64,000 nucleotides of DNA, from contig JBBHKE010001395.1 of NCBI GenBank assembly GCA_037447655.1, positions 620,001 through 684,000 of the forward strand. Reading direction: 5' to 3'. A program made the translations under genes and the position numbers. Source of the DNA: Zygnema cylindricum (Eukaryota; Streptophyta; Zygnematophyceae; Zygnematales; Zygnemataceae). The notes under the pieces were generated by a model. It saw only the letters and a program-made list of their open reading frames with translations. It was not told the DNA's origin and ran no database searches. Of the stretch, positions 34,427 through 44,062 are shown one piece after another; position 1 is the stretch's first letter, and each line of letters opens with the position of its first letter.

Positions 34427-36889
34427 CTACAACCCCAATCCCAACCCCAACTCAATTAAACATCTACGAAAAACAACCCCGTAAGTCCCCCAATCCCGGA
34501 GGAGCACGTTGAGGGATTTTTGGATCATGGCGACGATCCATAACTGCAACAGACGATCGGAGGAGAATAGAAGCCTGCACCAGTTGTAAAACCACAGAAA
34601 AGCGTTGACGATAAAAATAAGTAAGGACCGAAGGAGGAGGGCTCCCCAGTCCTCGGCGCTCGAAAGCACGTCAAGCACAAGTACAAAGAAAGTCGTCCAG
34701 TGCAACACTAAAAGAACCAAAGATCTCAACCGCCATCTGAATAAAGTCATCCATAGTGTCCTGGTAGGCATAATCACGCTCCTTCGCCATAGCACCATAA
34801 CGAGCTGCCACCCCAACATATCGAGCCGCTTGACCAACAACTGTAGCTGAAGTAGGGTTCGCCAGAACAATATCACCGAAGATGCGACGAGCACCATCAA
34901 GCAAAACAACATCGATTCGACCCGAATGAATAATATGGGAAACCACTCGACGCACAGAAAAACCCCCTTTCGAAGCGATTGTCGCAACAGTGTCGCGAAT
35001 AGTGTCGTGCGCCTGGATCAAATCTCCCCCATGGGAGCAACGAAGCAAATGGACACCATCGAGCCCCAAGACACAACCACATGCACAAACAAAAGAGCCA
35101 AGTAAAGGAGGATGGGGGAGGCCAAGGCGCTATTGGAGGGCGGTGGTGAATTGGGTAGGTGAAAATCGGAGAGTGGACAAAATGGGTGTAGCGAAAAGCC
35201 AAGAACCAAAACCAGGTCCACCACAAGAGAGAAGACGGACACGCGAAGAATCGGAGGGAAGCGCATTGAGAAGGTGAGATTTAATGGCGGCGACAACCCG
35301 ATTAGAAATTGATTCTTGGTCACGCTCAACAGATTTTGTAACAAGGGTGGAGAAAATTGGCACATCCACTAGAGCATGGGGAGGAAGAGAACATGACGCG
35401 TCCAATAGAGTTCCCTGAAAACGAACACACCGCTAGAAACCCGAGGAATAACAGTAGCTAGAACGGGGTTGGGCCCAACCAAGAAACGGAAAACAAAAAT
35501 ATAGGCAATAAGACACCAACTTCCCAAATAGGCAGCGGGAGCAACGTGAGTGGTCGATAATAAACCCAACTCCTAAGTAGAGACAGGAAGGGATGCCTGA
35601 ATGCGTGTCGATGCCCAAGACTCGCGATCAAATGCCCCACAACCTAACATAGTGTGGAGGACGTCCATGAGGCGATCGTCAAATGCCGAGAGAGAGGAGA
35701 CAAATGTCGAGGTGGGAGGCGAAGTACGTGTAAAGTAAGAAAGGCGGTGGGGAAAATACCTGGTTATCACATCAAACGCAACTTGGGGATCGGGAAGGTG
35801 AGGAAGGTTATCCACTTAGGCTAGATCTGTGTGTAAAGCATCCTGAAGGAATTGGGTCACAAAAGTATCCGAAGTAAGGGGGCAACTAAGAACACGGATG
35901 CCTTTGGAGGGAGAAGGGGTTTGAAAACCAAGAGGGGGAGTGAACCAAAGTGGAATATCTTGAGGAGACCAAATAACACACTTCGACGGCTGGAATGAAA
36001 GGTTGAGTTCAGATAAACGTTCCTTGAAAAAACCATATGCCAACACGACTTGTTCTTTGGGCTTAATAATGTGCGTATCATTTGCGACCGAAGGGAAATG
36101 GCAAGAAAGGAAGGCGACTGCGAAGGCACGAAGGGCTCGGTAATGGGCGAGGGAGAACAAAGGTCCGCAGAGAGGGTCACCTTGGCGAGTGCCTGTAGCA
36201 GAGGAGAGTAATGAGTTCACCATCAGCCGAAAAGGAAAGGGTGATTGTCAAAGAATAGAAAGCCCTCACAAAGGGGAATAATTGGACAATCGGAGATGGA
36301 GCCGCCATAAGCTCTGAAAAAATCACCTTCCGATCCACCGTATTATAGGCATTGGAAACGTCGACCTGAAAGACCAACCAAACTGGATGTACATCCAACA
36401 AAGCCCGAATCTCGTGGACCACGACCTCACAACCCCCTCTCGTGGCCACTCCAAACTGATGAGGAGAGAAATAATCATGGAAAGCCGGTTGGAGCTGGAG
36501 ACATATCGCACGAGCCACCAATCTATATAAAACCTCTCCCACCACAATAGGGCGTATCCCACCATTAGGTTTGGCGATTGCCACTAGGCGGGACGCCGTG
36601 AGAAGATCACAAATCCGAGGAGGAACATCGTCACTAGCAATATGGGAACATAATCGGAAAAAAACATCGAACCCCCGGGCTCGCGAAACAACTCATACAC
36701 TGTGCTCGAGGGGCCCCCCGCTGAAAGGTGAGGAGACGAGCTAAGAGTCTTAATGAAAACCTCTCGATCCAAAGTAAAACTCTCAAAAGGCTCAAAGGCG
36801 TGGATAGAAGGGGGTAAAGGGGAAAGGGCAGGGGACACTTTTAGTAAGTGTAACCAACATTCTTTAGTGCTATAGCCTTTAAGGAGCAA
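34427..36889 (-). pseudogene. Non-LTR reverse transcriptase with CCHC and nuclease-like C-terminus (decayed)
   Basis: Minus-strand frames in order: an N-terminal RT block with IAKPNGGIRPIVVGEVLYRL; motif A (FQVDVSNAYNTV); a frameshift near 36,220; motif B (GTRQGDPLCGPLF); and a motif C altered to VANDTHII (normally x-A-D-D). Further on are thumb-like segments and, near 35,075-35,030, a C-x-C-x7-H-x3-C finger (CGCVLGLDGVHLLRC). At 34,960-34,680 comes RIDVVLLDGARRI..GDIVLANP with a later AKERDY and AVEIFG, which has the spacing of a PD-(D/E)XK nuclease. RT, then CCHC, then such a nuclease is the R2-group plan. Several frameshifts show it is dead. Confidence 0.75.
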
Positions 36890-37360
36890 TCGTTACATAT
36901 GATCTATATTGCAAACCCCAAAGATCAATCTTTCAAACTCCACCTTTACACAATTGTCACGTCTGCACTTGCCATTGTCCTATTTAAAGATACTTAGCAT
37001 GTTATGAAAGAGCTCAATATTTTGCGATGCGATATAAGTCAGCCGCGTAGCGTTTTTCCGACACTATAAGTAGCGCGATACGCTACACCTTTTATCGTTA
37101 TTACTAGAAGTTTTTTTAGCGTTTATGAATAATTACCGTTATTAACGCTAATTGGGAATTTGGAATTTTTTATAGAAAATGTTTACTCTAATTAGAAATT
37201 ATGGTTTTTTTTTCAAATAATATGGATAATTCAATTTAAGAATTTGAAAAAAAAAAGGGTACCCGAATTAGCGTTCAATACGCTAATTATGATTCACGGT
37301 GTACTATACCTTATGTTATGTATACTGCAAAAGGGCACTTCCAAAATAAACAAATTACTA
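36890..37360. other. No gene; old TA-type MITE at about 37,073-37,312
   Basis: The ends CTACACCTTTTATCG and ATTATGATTCACGGTGTA, with internal TTAGCGTTTA/TTACCGTTATTAACGC words, place it in the TACACNG family. Confidence 0.45.
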
Positions 37361-37525
37361 GTGTTCGGTAACGAGGACAAGTTTTTGATATTCGATATAT
37401 ATCGAATTTCAAGTACTCGATAATCGATATATCGCTTCGATATATCGAAAATTAAAAGTCGTGATATATCGCCAATATGTCACCGATATATCGATTCGCC
37501 AATATATCGAAGCATTAAACAAAAA
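37361..37525. repeat. hAT-like GATATATCG end fragment
   Basis: TAGTGTTCGGTAACGAGG followed by dense CGATATATCG words, matching the left part of 24,812-25,246. The matching right end is seen only at 43,490-43,600. Confidence 0.5.
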
Positions 37526-38260
37526 ATTGAAAAATTTCACAGGTCTCCAAAGTCACGTGCCTTCGGACAAGGTGACCGTAAAATCTTTGCCGAAAAGAAA
37601 TACCGTTTTTCTTGAAAGTCAACAGAGTGAATTGCTACATTCACACTAGAAATGAATGATGAATGAGATGAGGAAACGAGTGTCTTTTGGTTTTGTTTGG
37701 ACGTGAAACGCCTTTGACGTCATCTCACGTCAACTAAAATGTCGCGATGTTATTCATACTGTCGTACGATTAAAGTCCCAATGACTCAAATCCGACCTTA
37801 CTTAGCCATCATTTTTGACCCGTACAACAACATATAATTTTTCCAATGTGACAGAGACCCCCAACCAAAAAAGGACGCTTAAAAAAAAAAAAAAAAGCAA
37901 ACCTCACCTGAAAAGAAAAGAAGCGACAAAAACAAGCAATTGTTTAAACCATGCTTTACTTTCCATTTGCCTTTTTAGCTTTTCGATTTTCGCCTTCTTT
38001 CAAACCTAAAAGTTCAACATACCTTTCTTTAACCTTTATTTCCCCATTCTTTCACCTTCTTCTTATTCTAAAAATTTTACTTACCTTTCTTTTACTACAT
38101 TTTTCTCCCCTCAGTCGCCATTTTTCACCTTAAAAGTAAACAACCGTTGTTTTACTTTCTTTTCTTTTACTTTTTTATCTTTTCTTTTCTTTCGCCTCCT
38201 TTTAAACTTAAAAATTATACTCGTAACTCAAAAAAAAAACAAAAAAAAACCATTATCAAT
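37526..38260. other. No gene recognised
   Basis: TTTTC-rich sequence grading into the CT tract. Open frames are low-complexity Phe/Leu/Ser. Confidence 0.5.
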
Positions 38261-38261
38261 C

Positions 38262-38851
38262 TTCCTCCCTCCCTCCCTCACTCCCTCCTTCTTTCTTTCC
38301 CTCCCTCTCTCCCTCCCAGCCTCTCTCCCTCCCTCCTTCCCAATCTGCCCTATCTCTCTCCATCCTTCCCTCTCCCACTCTCACCCACCCTCTCCTATCT
38401 CAACCTCCCTCCCTCGCTGCCCTCTTTTTTTCCCAATCTGTCCTCCCTACCCCCCTCCCAATTTCCACTCCCTCCCTCTTAATCTGCCCTCCCTCCCTCC
38501 CTCTCTCCTTACCTCCCCCCTCTCTCCCTCCCTTCCAATATGCCTTCCCTCCCTCCTAGTCTGCCTTCCCTCCATCTCAATCTACCCTCTCTTCCAATCT
38601 GCCCTCCCTCCCTCCCTTCCTCCCTCCCTCCCTATCTCTCACCCTCTCTTTTCTCTCTCACCCTCCCTCCCAATTTCCCCTCCCTCCCTACCAATATACC
38701 CTCGCTCCCTCTCTCCCTCCCTCCCAGTTTAACCCTCCCTCCCTCCCGTTTAACCCTCCCTCTGCTCCATCTAATCTTCCCTCCCTCTCTCCCTCCCTCC
38801 CTCCCTCTCTCCCTCGCTCCCATATAACCATCCCTCCCTCCCCTTTAACCC
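38262..38851 (+). repeat. 590-bp (CCCT)n-like tract ending at a scaffold gap
   Basis: Almost pure CCCT/CCCTCT sequence with interspersed AATCTGCC words. It explains long Ser/Pro/Leu open frames that are not genes. Confidence 0.95.
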
Positions 38852-38861
38852 NNNNNNNNNN
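38852..38861. other. Scaffold gap (10 N)
   Basis: Ten N; the true gap size is unknown. Confidence 1.
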
Positions 38862-39165
38862 CAGTAGATAGAGTCTGTGAGAGAGATAGGACTTAGAAAA
38901 ATTAGAAGATAGGACCCTCTCTCCCAGAGAGCTTCTGTACAAAAGGTCAACTTTGACCCTCCATAACTTACTGCTCAGGGGAGCAAATTCAGAGATTCTT
39001 TTTGCTATCGACTCAGGGGAGTCTTGTCTTCACAGGGGTGAAGTTGGTCAGCGTTTTTGTCTGCCAGGGTGGCAGTTATTTTTGCTTAAACACAAAGGGG
39101 TCAGGATTATCCTAGAGGCTTCTTGGAAGCTGTCCACTCTGAGGACTTATGGAGGTCTCAGAGTT
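38862..39165 (+). repeat. LTR 3' fragment, plus orientation
   Basis: Shares, in reverse orientation, the blocks of the 27.5-kb LTR family (GACTCAGGGGAGTCT, TTTTTGTCTGCCAGGGTGGC, and the end TTATGGAGGTCTCAGAGTT with the ATG preserved). Truncated by the gap; no primer-binding site follows. Confidence 0.75.
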
Positions 39166-40190
39166 ACACTAATAGTTTGTGAAGGTCGTCTCTATGGGAA
39201 ATGTCTTTTAACAGCGCATCAACAACAACGTGGTTTACAAAAAAAACGGCACGAATAGGGCAACTTAATGCCTTTATGTCGTCATTGATGGAAGCAAGAG
39301 GAAAACGTGTGGGGAAGAGGCGATCCGACGGCAAACCACGTGGGCACCTAGCCACACATTTAGATGGTTTAATTTAGAGTACGATCAAATGAAAGTGGTC
39401 TGAGAAATGGGAGAAAGCAAAAATCTTGATCCCTCGAACCTCGAATATGTGTATATTTCGCTATTCACAAAAAATATACAACCAATAAAGGATGTTGTTG
39501 TTAATGCTCGTATTGCTTTAAGGTGGGCTAAAGCAAAAATATGTGCCCCTAAACGATCACTTTGGCGAGTATCACTTGTAGACTCAAATGTGGCAACGTC
39601 GCCTAAAGAACTCTTACGAGGAAAGAATGGCAAGATAGGTCGAGAATATAAAGCCCGAACAACAGGAAAGAGTTCGTTTAGATTGTGAAGGTACTTGTCG
39701 TACTTTTTGTAGGATAACATTACGATCGACTATACTGACGGCGTTCGCTACATCAACTGTGAAGACCACCTTATCGGGACAAAGATCTTAAATATCCGGC
39801 AAGCCATAGACAACCACCTCACAACCTCTTTTCGTAGAAACATTAAATTGATGTTACAAAAGACGGTCGTGAAACGCTTCCTTGGAGTTGGATACTAATA
39901 GTGCAAGCCAACAATCAGTAGAATACTTCACCAATAATTATTAGACAGATTCCCCCAACAAGCGTAAAAACAACCATATGTTGAGCAACAAAAAATAGCG
40001 GGACTACACTATAGAGATTGTGCCAACGAGCCACCTTGGACATTACCTTAAAGAAGAGGTCAAAAAAATCTTAGGGATGGGGTATCACGAGGAAAGACAT
40101 CGCAAAGTAACTCATAAACCACTCGAGGGAGACCGCTCGAGGAAAGTCAAGGGGACTTAACGATGGCCTTGGTAAAGGCTTCACGATTTT
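39166..40190 (-). pseudogene. Third decayed copy of the non-LTR reverse transcriptase
   Basis: The minus-strand frame 39,720-39,385 includes TRQSDRLGAHIFALAHLKAIRAL, the counterpart of motif B in the copy at 36,180. Upstream parts to about 40,190 read as RT only in short pieces between stops. Confidence 0.6.
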
Positions 40191-40194
40191 TATA

Positions 40195-40600
40195 CTTGTT
40201 TGACCCTACTTGACCTAGTGTGATTGCATTAACCCCGTTTTAGAATGTTTGACTTTATTTAACCCAGTTGACTCTATTTCACTCTGTTGGACCCCGTTTA
40301 ACCTTCATTGATTAGAGTTAATTCTCTTTGACCCCGTTTTAGTTTACTTTACTTTGCTTCACCGTGTTTCACCATGTTTGACCACGTTTGACCACGTTTG
40401 ACTTTTTGTATGCTTTATTGACTTTGTTTCACTCATTTTTTTTCACTTTATTATATAATATTTGACCTTGTTTGACCACGTTTCACCCAGTTTGACTTTC
40501 TTTGACGCCTTGTTAAAGCTATTTAATTTCGTTTATCTTCGCTTGGCTCCATTTATATCTGTTTGACCCTGTTTGACACTATTTGACCTTGTTCAAAGGG
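40195..40600 (+). repeat. Minisatellite of ~10-bp TTTGACCNNG units
   Basis: Words such as TTTGACCACG, TTTGACCCTG and TTTCACTCTG follow each other at roughly 10-12 bp spacing for about 400 bp. Confidence 0.75.
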
Positions 40601-41060
40601 AGGGATGATTATTTTTCCTTATATCGGTTTTGGGAATTGATGTATATCGCAGCTCATCGGGTTATAATAAACATCATAGTGTATCGCCACGCTAATGCGC
40701 GGACATCGGTAGGTGTCATCTTAGTTTTTCATCCAGGTTTACAATTCCTCTAACATCTTTATCCGCAATAGCGATAGGCAATGCTTGACGATACGGAACT
40801 CTACAGTACTGTACAGTGTGTATTAGAGGTCGCAAACGGTTACGCGAAACCGTAACCAACTATTACCAGACAGCTCGTGTCGGATCCAGAACGGATTCGG
40901 GTGCCAAATTTGGGGGGCCGGGGGGATTTAAGTGGGTGATTCACGGAAAAAAAAACTTGGTTACTGTCAGGAAAGCAAAAACAAAAAAAAATTAAAGGTT
41001 TTGTATTGTCTATACTACTTAACATTATTGTATTTTGTACTCTTGGTATCGTGGAATGTA
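40601..41060. other. No gene recognised
   Basis: AT-rich, with GTACTGTAC words; nothing coding. Confidence 0.45.
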
Positions 41061-41063
41061 TAA

Positions 41064-41812
41064 AGGTACGCCCCCATGTACTTGAAACTTAGTGAACTTA
41101 CTTTGTAATTTAGCGCGGATCTAGCGGACCCGAATTTCATGTGTTTTTATGTGTTTACTCAAAATCGTTACTTAAGTTTATGACGATTGTATACTTCGAC
41201 AATACCCGTGTCGGTTGTCACTGTGTACAATTTGTCTTTGCCGCACCGTATTTTTTCAAAACTTTTTGAAGCGTCGCAATACAAATTGCAATTTTTGAAA
41301 CGATTGAGTATGTCATGTCATCGTAGACGTAAAGCCTTGAAGTCGTGGTTGTACGACATGCCTTTGCTTAAACGTCTCTTGTTCGGTCGCCGCCATGACT
41401 TCGCATTTTTTTCTACTTTGCTTGAAATGACACTATAGCCTCGAGACCCCTGCCAAAAAAAAAACCGTACAAGGTGCATGCGGACAAAAACGAACAGCCC
41501 TGTATTTTTTTTCAGTCGTCAAAAACTTTTGAAAACTTTTCACACGTGGGAATATGTTTTCTATTTGTGTAAAAGGTTATACTTTGCTTAAAACACATTG
41601 TCGATGTGGTTTATGATAAGTTTAAAGATGACGTGACAGTGGGTCGAAAAAACACAAGACGACAAATTTTAGTATTTCCTAGGTTGTAGAATGACGCAAA
41701 TTGTACTCTACAAAATTGCGATTTTTTCGTACGGTTTCAACATAAGCAGTACGACGCTAAGTTTGAAAGGAAAACGACAGAAAAAACCCGAAAGCCACAT
41801 GGGGCCATACCC
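41064..41812. mobile_element. Harbinger-type MITE, copy C (749 bp)
   Basis: AGGTACGCCCCCATGT ... ACATGGGGCCATACCC with TAA on both sides (41,061-41,063 and 41,813-41,815). Uninterrupted, so it serves as the reference for copy B. Confidence 0.85.
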
Positions 41813-42033
41813 TAAGGGAGATTTACCACTAATTTTGTACTTATTTGGGTACGGGCGGATACGGGTGACCGCGGGAAATCAAGTTTCGGTTAACTTTTAT
41901 TTTCGTAAACGGGTATCGGGTAACGGGTAACATATTAGGAGCGTGACATAACCCAGTAGGGCGTCGGGTACTCAGATTTTGATTTTTTTTTGTCGGTTTC
42001 GGTTAATCTAAAATTCTGACTTTTGCGACCTCT

Positions 42034-42252
42034 GCCGTGTATCGCTATTAGTGTTAATGCTTTTTTGCCACTTGAAACATATTTTCTCCTTACATATTTC
42101 TCGGATTACAGATCTGACGGTTGCGATTGAAAGATAACAATTTCAGTTTCCGATTGGCGGTTTTAAATTGAAAATCTGACAATTGTGTACGGAGAAAAGA
42201 TGTTTTGAGTGCCGAAAAAACATCAACACTAATAGTGGTTGTACGGTGTACT
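42034..42252. mobile_element. TA-type MITE, intact relative of the split outer element
   Basis: ATCGCTATTAGTGTTAATGC ... ACATCAACACTAATAGTGG. It aligns with 25,321-25,444 plus 32,309-32,406. Confidence 0.65.
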
Positions 42253-42253
42253 C

Positions 42254-42473
42254 TACACCGTGAATCGGTATTGGCGTAATGGACGCTATTTAAGGTACCT
42301 TTTTTTTTTTGCAAATTCTCAAATAGAATTATCCACACTATTTAAAATAACCCTAATTCCTAATTAGAATAAACGATTTCGTTGAAAGTTTCCAAATTCT
42401 CAATTAGCGTAAATAACGGTAATTGTTCCTGCACGCTAAAGAAACCTTTACGCGAATAACGATTCACGGTGTA
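42254..42473. mobile_element. TA-type MITE (220 bp)
   Basis: TACACCGTGAATCGGTATTGGCG ... GAATAACGATTCACGGTGTA, with the internal CAAATAGAATTATCCACACTATTT block shared with the next two copies. Confidence 0.8.
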
Positions 42474-42518
42474 CTGTACTGTAATGAACCTTGCAATTTT
42501 TCGCACGCGCACGCACTG

Positions 42519-42738
42519 TACACCGCCAATCGCTATTAGCGTTGTGTACGCTAATCCCGTCCCGCTTTTTTTTGTTTTTATTCTCAAATAGAATTATCCA
42601 CACTATTTAAAAAAGCCCTAATTTCTAATTAGAGTAATCGATTTCTTCCAAAATTTCCAAATTCCCAATTAGCGTACACCACGCTAAATAGTAGTATGCG
42701 CTAATCAAACCTACACGCTAATAGCGATTGGCGGTGTA
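42519..42738. mobile_element. TA-type MITE (220 bp), young pair member 1
   Basis: The perfect ~24-bp terminal inverted repeat TACACCGCCAATCGCTATTAGCG is nearly identical in sequence to 43,724-43,942, suggesting recent activity. A duplicated GGCGATTGGCGGTGTACA follows the right end. Confidence 0.88.
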
Positions 42739-42820
42739 CAGGCGATTGGCGGTGTACAGTACAATACAGTACAGTACAGTAAAGTACAATACAGTACAGT
42801 ACATCGGTGTCTCGGTGCAG

Positions 42821-43170
42821 CTAAATTGTACCCTTCGAACAAAATTGTATCAAGCGCCAAACCAAAGCCTGTGAAATGCTTATCCATCGTACGCTGCCTT
42901 GCTCGCTTGTTGCTGCCTATGGAGACTTTTCACGTGGCTCTGCCAGCTGGCAGTCAGGAACATGCTGACGTGGAGAATTCCGCACACGAGGAGGCCATTC
43001 TTCGGCGTTTGCTGACTGACAGTGAGCGGCCCTCTGATTGCCCCACTGACCGCCCCCTGCCAGATGAGCGCCACGTGGACGGTCAGCAGCCACAGGAGAA
43101 CACGGACACGCCAGAATCCGTCTCGAACGACAATTTGGAGAGTCTGGATTATGAAGTGAATGAGGTGTGA
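42821..43170 (+). CDS. Possible terminal exon of an uncharacterised gene
   Basis: An open stretch of about 115 codons with an acceptor-like CTCGGTGCAG at 42,820 and a TGA at 43,168-43,170. AATAAA lies about 55 bp downstream. The base composition is clearly richer in GC than the surroundings. The protein is hydrophilic and acidic (EEAILRRLLTDSERP, ESVSNDNLESLDYEVNEV). No family is recognised, and no upstream exon was found because the 5' side is MITEs. Confidence 0.4.
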
Positions 43171-43364
43171 TGTTCTTCCGTACATCATTTTCCGTACATC
43201 ATTCAGTCCAGTCAACAAGTACAATAAAATTCTCGACGAACCTTAGCCGATTCTCGGCTGAGATTGTTTCACAAGTTTTATGTGAATGTTTCTAATATGT
43301 GTATATGCACATATATGTTTTTATGCTGAATTCTGCTAAAATTTATAAGCCCCAGCATTGGCTA

Positions 43365-43440
43365 GACAAGCCCTAGAAAACCCTAGAAAACCGTAGAAAA
43401 GCCCTAGAAAACCCTAAAAAAACCCTTAAAAACCCTAGAA
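43365..43440 (+). repeat. Telomere-like CCCTAGAAAA array
   Basis: Seven or so units CCCTAGAAAA/CCCTAAAAA in tandem. Confidence 0.75.
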
Positions 43441-43489
43441 AATTTATAAAATAAAATAATAATAAAATATTAAATTTAAAAAAATATCG

Positions 43490-43600
43490 CGAAAATTTAT
43501 GTTGGTCTCGGTACGATATATCGAGGATTCTGCTTAATCGATATTCAATATATAGAATATCGAAATCATAGCGATATGAATTTACCCGATACTCAACACT
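43490..43600. repeat. hAT-like right-end fragment
   Basis: GATATATCGAGGATT ... CCGATACTCAACACTA matches the right half of 24,812-25,246. Confidence 0.55.
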
Positions 43601-43723
43601 AATAAAATAGTGTTGAAAACTCGAATGAGCTTCATAGTTATAGAGCCACGTGGCAAAGCGTAGTCACGTGATATACAGCTAATAATTCACTACGCAGCGT
43701 CTCCTTGTTAGCATCAATGACAC

Positions 43724-43942
43724 TACACCGCCAATCGCTATTAGCGTTGTGTACGCTAATCCCGTCCCGCTTTTTTTTGTTTTTATTCTCAAATAGAATT
43801 ATCCACACTATTTAAAAAACCCCTATTCCTAATTAGAGTAATCGATTTCTTCCAAAATTTCCAAATTCTCAATTAGCGTACACCACGCTAAATAATAGTA
43901 TACGCTAATCAAACCTACACGCTAATAGCGATTGGCGGTGTA
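43724..43942. mobile_element. TA-type MITE (219 bp), young pair member 2
   Basis: Near-identical to 42,519-42,738. It ends about 120 bp upstream of the C53 start codon, so it probably lies in that promoter. Confidence 0.88.
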
Positions 43943-44062
43943 CTGTTAACTGACCTCTATTTTGACTACTCGGCGATGCTTTGTTGTACCCGCCTTCTTT
44001 TTTCTGGAAATGAATCATATTATAATTTCCCTTTTTCAAGTTTTCCGTGCGACTTCGCTGAA

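Noticed and set aside
38147-38827. Ser/Pro/Leu-rich open frames
   Set aside because: Low-complexity CCCT tract, no start context or motif.
43365-43440. Interstitial telomere
   Set aside because: Units are CCCTAGAAAA-like and few; not true CCCTAAA repeats.
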